46,465 nucleotides of DNA, from contig CAJQQR010000006.1 in assembly GCA_905480545.1 (NCBI GenBank), positions 1-46,465 on the forward strand, written 5' to 3'. The position numbers were made by a program, and so were the translations under genes. The notes beneath the pieces were generated by a model. That model ran no database searches, was not told the DNA's origin, and saw nothing but the letters and a program-made list of their open reading frames with translations. The stretch is from an uncultured Pirellulaceae bacterium. Lineage in GTDB: Bacteria; Planctomycetota; Planctomycetia; Pirellulales; Pirellulaceae. Below are positions 1 through 8,453 of the stretch, one piece after another. Within the stretch, counting starts at the first letter, position 1. Every line of letters starts with the position of its first letter.

Positions 1-1521
1 GGAAATTGCATAACCCCCGGTCATTACATTTCGCGATTGACTTTCATGACCGCCCACAACGGATTGGTACTGGTCAACGGTGACCAAAGACTCGCCGCAC
101 AAGAGGTTGACATCCATGTTTCGCCAACCGAGTTCGGAGAAAATTTCAGGATGATTTTTATCGGGAGGCCATTCTTTAACCTGTGTGCCATCGAAAACAA
201 TTCGCCGAAATTTCTGCCCAGCGAAATTCTCAAAGGTATCGTCATTGATCCATTTTCCAGATCGAATATCACCAACCGAAGTTGAGCGATTGAGAACTTT
301 CTTGTTTTGGTCCAAACGCAGGAATGTGAACAAAACGAAGATCATCGCAACAATGACCAGACTCCCAACGAGTTTTAAGACAAAACCTGTCGATCGATTC
401 GCGACTACGTTAGACGAACGTCTTTCCTCGAATGCAATCAAAAATTGACGGTAAAAATCCGTTGCAGTTTTGTATCTTCGCGCAGGATTTTTCTGCATAG
501 CCTTTACTAGGACCTTTTTTGTCTCCGATTTCCCTATTTTCTCCGAGGGCAACATTGGCGGTTCATTAAGAACGTGCTCCGTTAGATTTTCCAGATTTCC
601 CTGCTGATGGGGGTGAAAATCAAAGAACATCTGGCACGTGATCTCGGCTAAAGAGAACAGATCACTTGCACTGGTGAGCTCTTTGCCCAGCAGTTGTTCA
701 GGCGACATGTACAGAGGCGTGCCCGCTGGAGGGATGGAGCGATTGGTGAGTCCCTCCTCAAAGGCAAGTCCAAAATCGACAACGACCAGACGGTTCGTCT
801 TCTCTTCAATCAGAATATTCGAGGGTTTGAGGTCGCGGTGAATGACGCCTTTTTCGTGTATTACCGAAACAGCTTTCGTGATCTGACTGAGGTAGTCTTT
901 TGACCGCTCTACATATGAAGGATGATCTTTTTGGCAGAGCCATTGCTGGAGGGTGAAACCCTCAATCCATTCCATGACAAAAAAAGCGAGATCATGGTCA
1001 GTCGAAAAATAGACGTAGAAAATCGTAGCAACATTTTGGCTTCTAATCGAACTGGCCAATCGGGCTTCTTCAACAAAGACTTCTTTTTTCTTCTGTTCGT
1101 GGGCAATCGACGGCGTCAGAACCTTGATTGCGACCGATCTCTTCAGAAATGGATCCCAAGCCTTGAATACAAATCCCAACGCCCCTATCCCAACCAAGCT
1201 TTGCAGTGAAAAACCCTCGACTTCACCTAAACACTTTGGATCACGACTTGGCCGTACCGTTTTCAGAAAATTGACCAATTGCAAGTATGCATCGTGTTGC
1301 TGAACAGCGGTGTACCCGGTTTCGGTCATTTGGAACAAGCTCTCACCGGAGAGATTCAATTGACTCCCATGGCTCTCCAGAATTGGATGCAATTCTTCAA
1401 AAAGCCTTGGTTCCTCCAATGCCAAGCGGTTCAGGAATTGTTCTCGTTCAATCGAAGACCCTAATTCAGACACCTCCAGAAAGACCTGTTCAAGTTTTTC
1501 AAGGTGAGATCTGGCCATCAT
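1..1521 (-). CDS. Membrane Ser/Thr protein kinase, C-terminus beyond window
   Basis: Reading the minus strand from an ATG-ATG at 1521 gives an open frame of 507 codons to the window edge; an in-frame TGA two codons upstream fixes the start. A non-kinase N-terminus of about 105 residues comes first. The kinase domain (about 106-365) follows, with glycine loop GIGALGFVFKA, Lys133 in VAIKVL, Glu152, HRDLKPSN (Asp230), DFG (Asp249) and SPEQ. A single transmembrane segment lies at about 380-401. The visible part of the extracytoplasmic region contains VTVDQYQSVVG, faintly like the EVT.xQY motif of FGE-sulfatase domains, but too little is visible to name the domain. The ECF sigma gene lies 126 bp upstream on the same strand. 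Such sigma-kinase pairs are common in planctomycetes, and the kinase may phosphorylate the sigma factor or its regulator (inference). The kinase call is firm; the C-terminal domain is unknown. Confidence 0.93.
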   Translation of the reverse strand, partial: MMARSHLEKLEQVFLEVSELGSSIEREQFLNRLALEEPRLFEELHPILESHGSQLNLSGESLFQMTETGYTAVQQHDAYLQLVNFLKTVRPSRDPKCLGEVEGFSLQSLVGIGALGFVFKAWDPFLKRSVAIKVLTPSIAHEQKKKEVFVEEARLASSIRSQNVATIFYVYFSTDHDLAFFVMEWIEGFTLQQWLCQKDHPSYVERSKDYLSQITKAVSVIHEKGVIHRDLKPSNILIEEKTNRLVVVDFGLAFEEGLTNRSIPPAGTPLYMSPEQLLGKELTSASDLFSLAEITCQMFFDFHPHQQGNLENLTEHVLNEPPMLPSEKIGKSETKKVLVKAMQKNPARRYKTATDFYRQFLIAFEERRSSNVVANRSTGFVLKLVGSLVIVAMIFVLFTFLRLDQNKKVLNRSTSVGDIRSGKWINDDTFENFAGQKFRRIVFDGTQVKEWPPDKNHPEIFSELGWRNMDVNLLCGESLVTVDQYQSVVGGHESQSRNVMTGGYAIS

Positions 1522-1647
1522 TAATCAGCTGTTCCAGTGGACATAGACGTAACTTCCTTTAACGTATATGCGGAACCAAAGACGAATATGTCTCGACCAA
1601 TTTCAATATTATGGACGCCGCCTATGGAGTAGGAAACAACATCGTGC

Positions 1648-2148
1648 TCAGGCCATCCGACTTTGCATCCACCCCTTTGAAAATTGCCATTTTCTGTATG
1701 CCGTTGCGCGAGAGATGCCGAGTATTTTTGCAGACTCATCAATCGAGTATTCTGATAAAACATGAAGTCGTACCAACTCCGCATTGATTGGTAGTTCATT
1801 GGATAGCTGTTCCAACAGTTCGTCAAATTCAACGATTCTTCTCATGCTCTTCAACCTGTTTTTTTCCGTGGCAACAGCATTGTTATTTCGAGCCTCTTCA
1901 AGTTTTTTTCGGGACAGGCGGGATCTCGCCCGATCAATCAGGATTTGCTTCATCATTCTCGCTGCAAAATGAGAAGGGAATGATTCGAGGTTTTCTCCTC
2001 GATTACTTCTCTGAGCACGAAACTTTAGAAAAAGCTCGTGGACTAGCCCAGTGGCGGTGAGCGTGCTCTGGTTTTCAAATCGAATGATCGAATGAGCTAG
2101 GTACCGTAAACGATCGTAATTAACAAACGTGTTATCGGTTATCGACAT
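1648..2148 (-). CDS. ECF-family RNA polymerase sigma factor (sigma70_ECF, PF07638-like)
   Basis: A 166-residue protein starting at the ATG at 2148; an upstream TTG at 2163 is possible but less attractive. Region 2 spans about residues 10-80, with RLRYLAHSIIR, TATGLVHELFLKF and MMKQILIDRARSR, the pattern of the planctomycete-rich sigma70_ECF family. Region 4 (about 110-160) has the helix-turn-helix SIDESAKILGISRATAYRKW, which reads the -35 element. It lies upstream of the kinase gene on the same strand, so the pair is probably one transcription unit. No membrane anti-sigma gene is adjacent, which fits the idea that these sigma factors are controlled by a partner kinase rather than by a classical anti-sigma factor (inference). 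Target promoters cannot be read from this window. Confidence 0.92.
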   Translation of the reverse strand: MSITDNTFVNYDRLRYLAHSIIRFENQSTLTATGLVHELFLKFRAQRSNRGENLESFPSHFAARMMKQILIDRARSRLSRKKLEEARNNNAVATEKNRLKSMRRIVEFDELLEQLSNELPINAELVRLHVLSEYSIDESAKILGISRATAYRKWQFSKGWMQSRMA

Positions 2149-2821
2149 AGACGGAAATACCAAGTGAGATGAGTTTTTACTCCACTATTATGTTCAAACC
2201 TAGTACTTGAAATCAAGTTTGCTCAGAAGCAAACAAAAATTGAGCCAATTTTCATAGAAATCCCAACGACTTGGACAGCTCAGTCAAGGCAATCCATCCG
2301 CTCGAGTCATATGGCATCATTCAAAAATCCAGGCTTTTTTGAAAAAACGTTTCGACTTTCAGAAACAAATAAGAATTCGCAAAGAACCGTTGACAAAAAA
2401 TCTGTGTTGGTTGTCTAAGACATAGATGCGTCTCATTCTTTCAAGGACACTCCTACAAAGCCGAATTGATGTCACGTTTTTATTGCTACGACACGTATTA
2501 TGTAGAGGAGACAGGACGGCCATAACCGAGTGCAGTCACGTTGGTTTGGCGAATTTCTCAGTCTGGTGTTCCGAATCTTGTGTGCTCTGTTCGTCCGGTT
2601 CATAACTTTCGTTGCCAACCTTCACGATTGCAAAACGATAGTAAGAGTTTTCCATCAGCTCATCCTTGTTTCTGCGATACAAGGGACGGCTTTAGCGGTG
2701 CTGCCAAACCCAAGAAACCGAGCGGTATAACTGAAGTAATTGCTTTCTAATGGCAAACGCAGAACAAAATCGTTACCTTTAAGACATTAACGCAATTACT
2801 TTCCAGATCCTGAAGTTCACC
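2149..2821. other. Divergent intergenic region, no convincing gene
   Basis: This 670-bp gap separates the minus-strand sigma gene from the plus-strand thuA-like gene. Short ORFs (plus 2530-2730 and 2541-2750) have no recognisable motif and unlikely composition. A TTGACA at 2390-2395 is followed after 18 nt by a poor -10 (TCTAAG, 2414-2419), a weak promoter candidate more than 400 bp upstream of the next start. The region may hold promoters for both flanking genes and a long leader; nothing else is supported. Confidence 0.4.
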
Positions 2822-3775
2822 ATGACTAAACTGATTGGCTTTTTTCTATTCTCCTTTTTACTCACAACGTATTCGTTTGCTGAAGAGCCCAAAGCACCAC
2901 GGATTCTATACGTGACCAGCCTTCCCGGCACCTATCACGACTATGTGACTCAGCGGGAAATTTTTCAAGAGACAGCAAAAAGAGCAGGGTGGGATGTCAC
3001 TGTCATTATCGGAAGCTATAAAACCCTGAACCAGAAGGGAGTTGCCTCGAACAACCAGAAGCCAGTCGTTCGAGGAACGACCAAGGAGTCGATTGCGCGG
3101 TACGAAAGAGTCATGGCCGAGATTTCGGCGCAGAAACCATTGCTTGAACGGCTTAAAGAAAAGAATTACGCAAAAGGTTTTGACGCGATTGTTTACAACG
3201 TTTGCCTTGCTCATGTGACCGACCTCGATGCGACCTCAAACATGATCAATCAAACCAGAGAACTTGGCGTGCCGGCGTTTTTGATTCACTGTTCGATGCA
3301 CACATTTTGGTCAACGTTTAAATACAAGGACAAACAAAAAAAGTTGATGGACGAATGGAAAAAAAAGCATCCAGATCGTCCATTTCCGAATTGGGGAAAT
3401 TTCACCGGAGTCGCCTCAACAGGTCATGGCCCCAATTTCCCAATCGAAACCAAAGTCATGATTGATCATCCTGCAACCAAAGGCGTTGTCGATGGATACA
3501 TCACGCCGCCGACCGAACTTTATAACAACGCTTATGTGACACCCGATACTGTCCCATTGCTTCGCGGAACTCAGAAATGGGAGCGGAAGCAAAAAGACGG
3601 AACGACCAAAAAAATGGAATCCAGTTCTGTCATCATGTGGGTTTCACCTCAAGGCAAATCAAGAGTGATTGGATTGACAATCGGGCATGGAGACGCGGAC
3701 CTTCGTTCGGAGGGTTTCCAGCGATTGCTAATCGACGGTGTCAACTGGATGATTGAAGAGCAAACGAAGAAGTAG
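2822..3775 (+). CDS. Secreted ThuA-like domain protein
   Basis: A 317-residue protein starting at ATG 2822, with a signal peptide (basic MTK, hydrophobic core to about residue 18, cleavage near SFA-EE). The mature part opens with PRILYVTSLPGTYHDYV and carries a ThuA-like fold (PF06283): an internal stretch YNVCLAHVTDLDAT, then FLIHCSMHTF, and near the end TIGHGDADLRSEGFQRLL, the usual His-rich closing segment of this class I glutamine-amidotransferase-like family. Planctomycetes encode many exported ThuA proteins, thought to act in sugar or glycan catabolism, but the reaction is unknown. It seems to be a stand-alone gene: no sugar dehydrogenase or transporter is adjacent. The family call is good; the substrate is unknown. 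Confidence 0.87.
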   Translation: MTKLIGFFLFSFLLTTYSFAEEPKAPRILYVTSLPGTYHDYVTQREIFQETAKRAGWDVTVIIGSYKTLNQKGVASNNQKPVVRGTTKESIARYERVMAEISAQKPLLERLKEKNYAKGFDAIVYNVCLAHVTDLDATSNMINQTRELGVPAFLIHCSMHTFWSTFKYKDKQKKLMDEWKKKHPDRPFPNWGNFTGVASTGHGPNFPIETKVMIDHPATKGVVDGYITPPTELYNNAYVTPDTVPLLRGTQKWERKQKDGTTKKMESSSVIMWVSPQGKSRVIGLTIGHGDADLRSEGFQRLLIDGVNWMIEEQTKK

Positions 3776-4044
3776 CGATTTGGGATCAAGCGGTTTGATT
3801 TTGCAATTGCCTTGAACAATTCAATGTTCCTTAGCAAATCATGCAATGTACGTTGTGCCCCAACATGAATACTGAAATCGGCTTCGCGTTGGACGAGAAC
3901 TATTTCGGGTGGGCAAATCCGGTAATCACCCTAACGCCCTCCGTAGTGTTTGCAGGACCGACCGCGTCGCTCTTTATTTCCAAGATAACGCGTATCAAAA
4001 TTTGGTTTCTGTAAGGTCGAAGCGTCTTTTCAAAAATCCCAAAA

Positions 4045-4326
4045 ATGTCAATCAACCATTACGAAATATTGGGGGTGTCGCCAGATTCTGATTTTGTTCA
4101 AATCACCGCCGCTTGGAAGCGACTCCTGAAGAAGTATCATCCGGATATTAATCAGGGCGACGAAGACGCGAATGAACAGACGAAACTGGTGAACAACGCG
4201 TATTCAGTTCTATCTGATTCCAAACGCAGGAAGAAGTTTGACAAGGAACTGCGACGACAGGCTGGCCAATCGAAAAATCAATCCAGCACGCTGATCGTCG
4301 CCAATTCCGATCGTCGCCAATTCTGA
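4045..4326 (+). CDS. J-domain protein fragment (N-terminal half of a split gene)
   Basis: This frame encodes 93 residues from ATG 4045. Residues 3-68 are a J-domain: NHYEILGVSPDSD, then the HPD motif at 32-34 that stimulates the ATPase of DnaK-type Hsp70, and NAYSVLSDSKRRKKFD. The frame ends just after NSDRRQF because a 16-bp tandem duplication (4292-4323) shifts it. Removing one copy makes the frame run straight into the next ORF, whose upstream reading (SDQANASTQNPPSDQEQ and onward) stays open from 4295. The intact product would be an 843-residue protein: cytoplasmic J-domain, polar linker, membrane segment, FGE-like domain. As written, the product is a free J-domain with a short foreign tail. 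A sequencing error cannot be excluded. Confidence 0.85.
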   Translation: MSINHYEILGVSPDSDFVQITAAWKRLLKKYHPDINQGDEDANEQTKLVNNAYSVLSDSKRRKKFDKELRRQAGQSKNQSSTLIVANSDRRQF

Positions 4327-4328
4327 TC
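4292..4328 (+). repeat. 16-bp tandem duplication causing a frameshift
   Basis: The 15-mer GATCGTCGCCAATTC occurs at 4293-4307 and again at 4309-4323, a period of 16 bp; TGATC at 4324-4328 begins a third partial copy. Because 16 is not a multiple of three, the second copy moves the J-domain frame out of register and into a TGA at 4324-4326. The frame of the downstream FGE-like gene is closed by a TGA at 4292-4294 on the upstream side and open after it. Deleting one unit fuses the two frames in register. This looks like a recent slippage event. Confidence 0.93.
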
Positions 4329-4465
4329 AAGCGAACGCGTCGACGCAAAATCCCCCATCCGATCAGGAGCAAACGGGTGACACGTATTTCGAGGGTGAAT
4401 CATCCGGCAAAGGTCCTTTCGCGTCGCAGAATCGAAAAAAATCCCGCCAAAACGCATATGCCACC

Positions 4466-6592
4466 GTGTTGACAATTGCAGGTATCGTGATGGGGGCCGC
4501 AACGGCGATTCCAATCGGGCTATTTATGGTTTGGATAATTTCCGGTTTTGACCCACTTAATATTTTTCGTCGCACAGACCGCGTTGCGGACAACGTCCGA
4601 GAAACACCCGAACTGGTCGACGAAAAATTGGACGCAGCAATGAACAAGGGGCAGACCACTCAACCTGATCAAACAAAATCAGACTTGGGCAAAACGCCAA
4701 AAAAAACCGAAAAAGAAGCGAGCCACGCAGCGGCAACAGCAGACTCCAAAAGCACAGACGCAAATTCGGAAACGAAAGCCAAAAAGCCCGATCAGCAGAA
4801 AAGCAAAACTGCGGAATCCAAAAAAGATGCGGTTGAAAATGCTCCCCCAAAAACGCCTCCACAGCCCATTATAGGCGGAACTCCGAATCCTAAGCCGCTT
4901 CCGATTCCACCCTCAAGCCTCGTTGCTTCGGCTAAGCAAGAGATCGCAGAAGTCTTCAAATCAGAATTTGAATCGGCGAAATCGAAATTAGCTCTGGAGA
5001 AACTTCAGGCCCTCAAAAAAGTATCGGAGGGCATTCACAAGCTCGCGGAAATTGAGGATGAGGCACCAATGCTGTACGCGATATACGACGTTTCAATTTC
5101 GATCGGAAAACAATCCTGCTACGCGGACGACACCTTAAAAATCGTTGATGAGTTTGAAAAGCAATTTGCGATCGATGCGTTGGAGATGCGATATGAATTG
5201 TTTGAGTATTGGCTAGATCAGCTGCCAACCATCATGCGAAATACCGTGGATCGAAAAGCCTCTTTCGGTCGCCTCAGTGCAACAATTCAACCCTACGTTA
5301 AATCGGCGTCAAAGCAGAAAAGATGGGAACTTGCTGGACGATTCGCGGAGGTCTCACGTAGGCTGATGGTCGGTTCTGGAGATCGCGACTCGGGTATTCA
5401 AATGTCAAAGACGGCGGCTTTGATGAACAAACTTGCCGAAGACGAAATCATTGTTAAGCGTTATTTGCAAGAGCTCAAGGCAGACCCCAACCAACCGGAT
5501 AAGAACTTAGCCGTCGGGACTTATTACTGCTTTTCATTGGAAGACTGGGACTATGGACTTCCGTTCCTAAAAACATCTTCAAGTGAAAAATTGTCGCAGG
5601 TTGCTGAGATGGACTTGCGAAGCACCGTCGAGTCATATGTTGAAGTCGGAGACTCTTGGTGGGAACTCAGAGACAAAACAGAACTGAAAGCGTTTCAGAA
5701 TGCTATTACTTCTCGCGCAGACCTTTACTATCGACTCGCTTTACCCAATGTCACCGGATTGACGTCGACCAAATTGGCAAAACGGATTGACGAAGCAAGA
5801 GAAACGCGTGCGTTAGCCGTCGCAGGTCCCGATCGCCCCAAAAACTGGGTCAGCCCCACAATTGGAATGGAGTTTGTGCGAATCGAATCGGGAAAGTTTT
5901 TGCTAGGGGAAACGAGTTTTAATATTAAGGAGTTCGGCGGACATGCTTGGGAGTATCGCCACGAAGGCCCACAACATGAGGTGCTTATCAGTCGCCCGTT
6001 TTACATTGGTAAATTTGAGGTTACTCAAAAGGAGTGGTTTCAAGTGATGGGTACGACACCCTGGAAAGGATTCGTTAATACTCGGTCGGGCGATCGAGTT
6101 GCAACGTCAATGGTCAGCTGGTTGGAGGCCGTTGAGTTTTGCAAACGATTATCCAAAAAAGAACGTAAAAAATACCGTCTACCGACAGAAGCTGAATGGG
6201 AGTACGCTTGCAGGGCAGGAACGCAGGACCGTTACCATTTCGGCCGATCCAACGCATCGTTTTCCGATTACGGATGGTCACGAGAAAACGCGTGGGATGC
6301 CAAAGGTGAACGATTCGCTCATCCTGTCGGTTTGAAGAAACCGAATGCGTGGGGCCTTTATGATATGCACGGCAACGTTCGTGAGTGGTGCCAAGATGTT
6401 TACACTCGCGAATACTACGGCAATTCGCCGAAAATTGACCCACTCAACAACAATGCGGATGGAACGAATCGCATCCTGCGAGGTGGCAGTTATTACCAAC
6501 GTTCTTTCAAGGGGCGGGCCGCATCGAGGGATTCCGCTCCTCCTAACGACAAACGAGACTTTACCGGATTTCGAGTCGCTCTCGAGGATTAA
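4466..6592 (+). CDS. FGE-sulfatase-like domain membrane protein (C-terminal half of a split gene)
   Basis: From a GTG at 4466 this frame gives 708 residues, but it is open and protein-like from 4295 and probably belongs to the J-domain gene upstream. A transmembrane segment lies at about residues 2-26. A Lys/Ala/Thr-rich linker runs to about 145, followed by a helical region to about 455. An FGE-sulfatase-type domain (PF03781) covers about 459-708, with GMEFVRIESGKFLLGE, FYIGKFEVTQKEWFQVMG, RLPTEAEWEYACRAGT, WGLYDMHGNVREWCQD, RILRGGSYY and the ending GFRVALED. In formylglycine-generating enzymes two cysteines lie between RGGS and GFRC; here that stretch (SYYQRSFKGRAASRDS) has none, and GFRC is GFRV. 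Sulfatase activation is therefore unlikely, and a binding or scaffold role is more probable. The domain would face the periplasm. Confidence 0.88.
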   Translation: MLTIAGIVMGAATAIPIGLFMVWIISGFDPLNIFRRTDRVADNVRETPELVDEKLDAAMNKGQTTQPDQTKSDLGKTPKKTEKEASHAAATADSKSTDANSETKAKKPDQQKSKTAESKKDAVENAPPKTPPQPIIGGTPNPKPLPIPPSSLVASAKQEIAEVFKSEFESAKSKLALEKLQALKKVSEGIHKLAEIEDEAPMLYAIYDVSISIGKQSCYADDTLKIVDEFEKQFAIDALEMRYELFEYWLDQLPTIMRNTVDRKASFGRLSATIQPYVKSASKQKRWELAGRFAEVSRRLMVGSGDRDSGIQMSKTAALMNKLAEDEIIVKRYLQELKADPNQPDKNLAVGTYYCFSLEDWDYGLPFLKTSSSEKLSQVAEMDLRSTVESYVEVGDSWWELRDKTELKAFQNAITSRADLYYRLALPNVTGLTSTKLAKRIDEARETRALAVAGPDRPKNWVSPTIGMEFVRIESGKFLLGETSFNIKEFGGHAWEYRHEGPQHEVLISRPFYIGKFEVTQKEWFQVMGTTPWKGFVNTRSGDRVATSMVSWLEAVEFCKRLSKKERKKYRLPTEAEWEYACRAGTQDRYHFGRSNASFSDYGWSRENAWDAKGERFAHPVGLKKPNAWGLYDMHGNVREWCQDVYTREYYGNSPKIDPLNNNADGTNRILRGGSYYQRSFKGRAASRDSAPPNDKRDFTGFRVALED

Positions 6593-6715
6593 AGGCACGT
6601 TAGACGTTTCCTGATATCAAAAACTCGTTTTTTAAAATGGCAGTTGGCTTTCGCCGCGAATATCCGCATGGAACAATATCGTAATCGAATCAAATCAAAT
6701 CTTTTGAGAGTAAAA

Positions 6716-7966
6716 ATGATCAGACCCTTGTTTCTCGTTCTATTCGTTTCTTCAATTTCGCAATGCTCGCTTTCCACGGCGAATGAGGACTGGACTCAGT
6801 TTCGTGGACCAGGTGGCCTTGGTAAATCAGACAGCAAAAATCTGCCTACTGACTGGAGCGATTCGCAAAACCTGGCATGGAAAACCAAATTGCCTGGTGC
6901 CGGATCATCCAGTCCAATTTCATTGGGTGACGAAATATTTCTGACCTGTTATTCGGGCTGCGGTGAAGCGAATCCAGATGCGTCGGTCGACAACTTAATG
7001 TTGCATTTGGTTTGCCTAAAAAAAGCGGATGGCCAAATCAAATGGAAAAAGGATATCGCGCCATCATTGCCGGAATCAAAACGAGTCCGTGATCATGGTT
7101 ATGCAGGCCCGACGCCCGCAACGGACGGGAAATCGATTTTCGTTTTCTTCGGAAAATCCGGCGTCTTTAAGTTCGACCTGAAAGGAAATCAGATCTGGAA
7201 TACCAAGGTTGGTGATGGACTGCACGGATGGGGCTGTGGAACATCACCTGTTCTTTTTGAAAACTTGGTGATCGTTAACGCCAGTGTTGAAAGCCAATCG
7301 CTTGTTGCAATTGACAAGGAATCAGGCAAAGAAGCATGGCGTCAATCCGGGATGAAAGCATCTTGGAATACCCCGCATCTTGTTAAAACAAAGAAAGGGG
7401 ATTTCGAGCTGGTCGTCAGTGTGAAAAACGAAATTCTTGCATTCGATCCGTCCAATGGAAAGTCACTTTGGACCTGCGACGGCATCAAGGATTATGTTTG
7501 TCCCAGTATTATTTCTGAAGACGGAACCATTTACGCGATCGGTGGACGTGAATCCCGCTGCCTTGCGATCGAAACGGGCGGTCGCGGAGATGTTTCAGAA
7601 TCGCATCTAAAATGGGAAGCCAAGGCTGGCGCAAATGTTTCTTCGCCTGTCGCCTTTAACGGACATCTCTACTGGGTCAGCGATCGAAACACGACCGCCT
7701 ACTGCGTACGAATGAAGGACGGCGAAATTATGTATCGAGAGCGTTTTCGTGGGCAACCGTATGCATCGACGGTTTTGGCGGATGGTAAATTGTATGTTGT
7801 CACTCGGCGTGGCGGAACGTTCGTGCTTGCTGCTGAGCCTGAATTCAAGCAGCTTGCAAGAAATCGATTCGATGGCGACTCAACTCAATTCAATGCCAGC
7901 CCTATTGTCGTCGACTCCAAAATCATCCTACGAAGTAATCAGTATTTGTACTGCGTTGGAAAATAG
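6716..7966 (+). CDS. Secreted PQQ-like beta-propeller repeat protein
   Basis: The most likely start is ATG 6716, placing a signal peptide (MIRPLFLVLFVSSISQC, then STANED) at the N-terminus; the frame is open further upstream to 6644 but that part looks non-coding. The 416-residue product begins its mature part with DWTQFRGPGGLGKSD, the usual opening of planctomycete outer-membrane or periplasmic PQQ-like propellers (PF13360). Repeats of the type G-x-(L/I)-x-W follow, for example GQIKWKKDI, GKEAWRQSG and GKSLWTCDG. These proteins lack dehydrogenase features and probably act as binding or scaffold proteins. A Cys in the signal region (SQCSLS) could allow lipidation, but the lipobox is imperfect. 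It follows the split FGE-like gene after 123 bp and may share its transcription unit. Confidence 0.86.
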   Translation: MIRPLFLVLFVSSISQCSLSTANEDWTQFRGPGGLGKSDSKNLPTDWSDSQNLAWKTKLPGAGSSSPISLGDEIFLTCYSGCGEANPDASVDNLMLHLVCLKKADGQIKWKKDIAPSLPESKRVRDHGYAGPTPATDGKSIFVFFGKSGVFKFDLKGNQIWNTKVGDGLHGWGCGTSPVLFENLVIVNASVESQSLVAIDKESGKEAWRQSGMKASWNTPHLVKTKKGDFELVVSVKNEILAFDPSNGKSLWTCDGIKDYVCPSIISEDGTIYAIGGRESRCLAIETGGRGDVSESHLKWEAKAGANVSSPVAFNGHLYWVSDRNTTAYCVRMKDGEIMYRERFRGQPYASTVLADGKLYVVTRRGGTFVLAAEPEFKQLARNRFDGDSTQFNASPIVVDSKIILRSNQYLYCVGK

Positions 7967-8453
7967 CACTTAAAGACAACGTCTGTCCCTCTCGAAGAAA
8001 TTAAATACGTGGTCGACGAGCATAAAACTTCGGCGTTTCGTTCAGTAAACAAACGCCCAGTAAACTCTCTTTCGGCGACCTACTTTTTAGCAGACAGGAT
8101 TCGCGCATAAAAAATAGCCATAAGCGAGAGAGCGAACGAGACTCTTTCAAGCTCCATCCGCCACTCACGCAAATGGCTTTCTCACTCCCATATCCCATTA
8201 GGATAAAGTGAAATGAAAGCGAAAAGCGTGCCAAAACAGCTGCGGGTACCGTTCTCCCCTTAAAGGGCATCTGGGCCAATTTCATCCCGTAAATTCATTT
8301 CACCGAAATTCAGTGCCTAAATTGCGCGCAAACGATGCCTGCAATTCACTAAATTGAACGCAAGTAAATACTAAAAAGACGAATTCGTTCCGATGCGATT
8401 GCAAATTGCCAGTCGAAATAAAATCAATCCTCTCTAAAAACAAAAACGAAACC
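7967..8453. other. Intergenic region, no convincing gene
   Basis: About 490 bp between the propeller gene and the EEP hydrolase gene. A minus-strand ORF at 8001-8285 (94 codons) has no recognisable domain and an unlikely composition. The last 170 bp are A/T-rich, as expected for a promoter region, but I see no clean -35/-10 pair. Confidence 0.35.

Noticed and set aside
8001..8285. 94-codon minus-strand ORF
   Set aside because: No recognisable motif, unlikely residue composition, no context.
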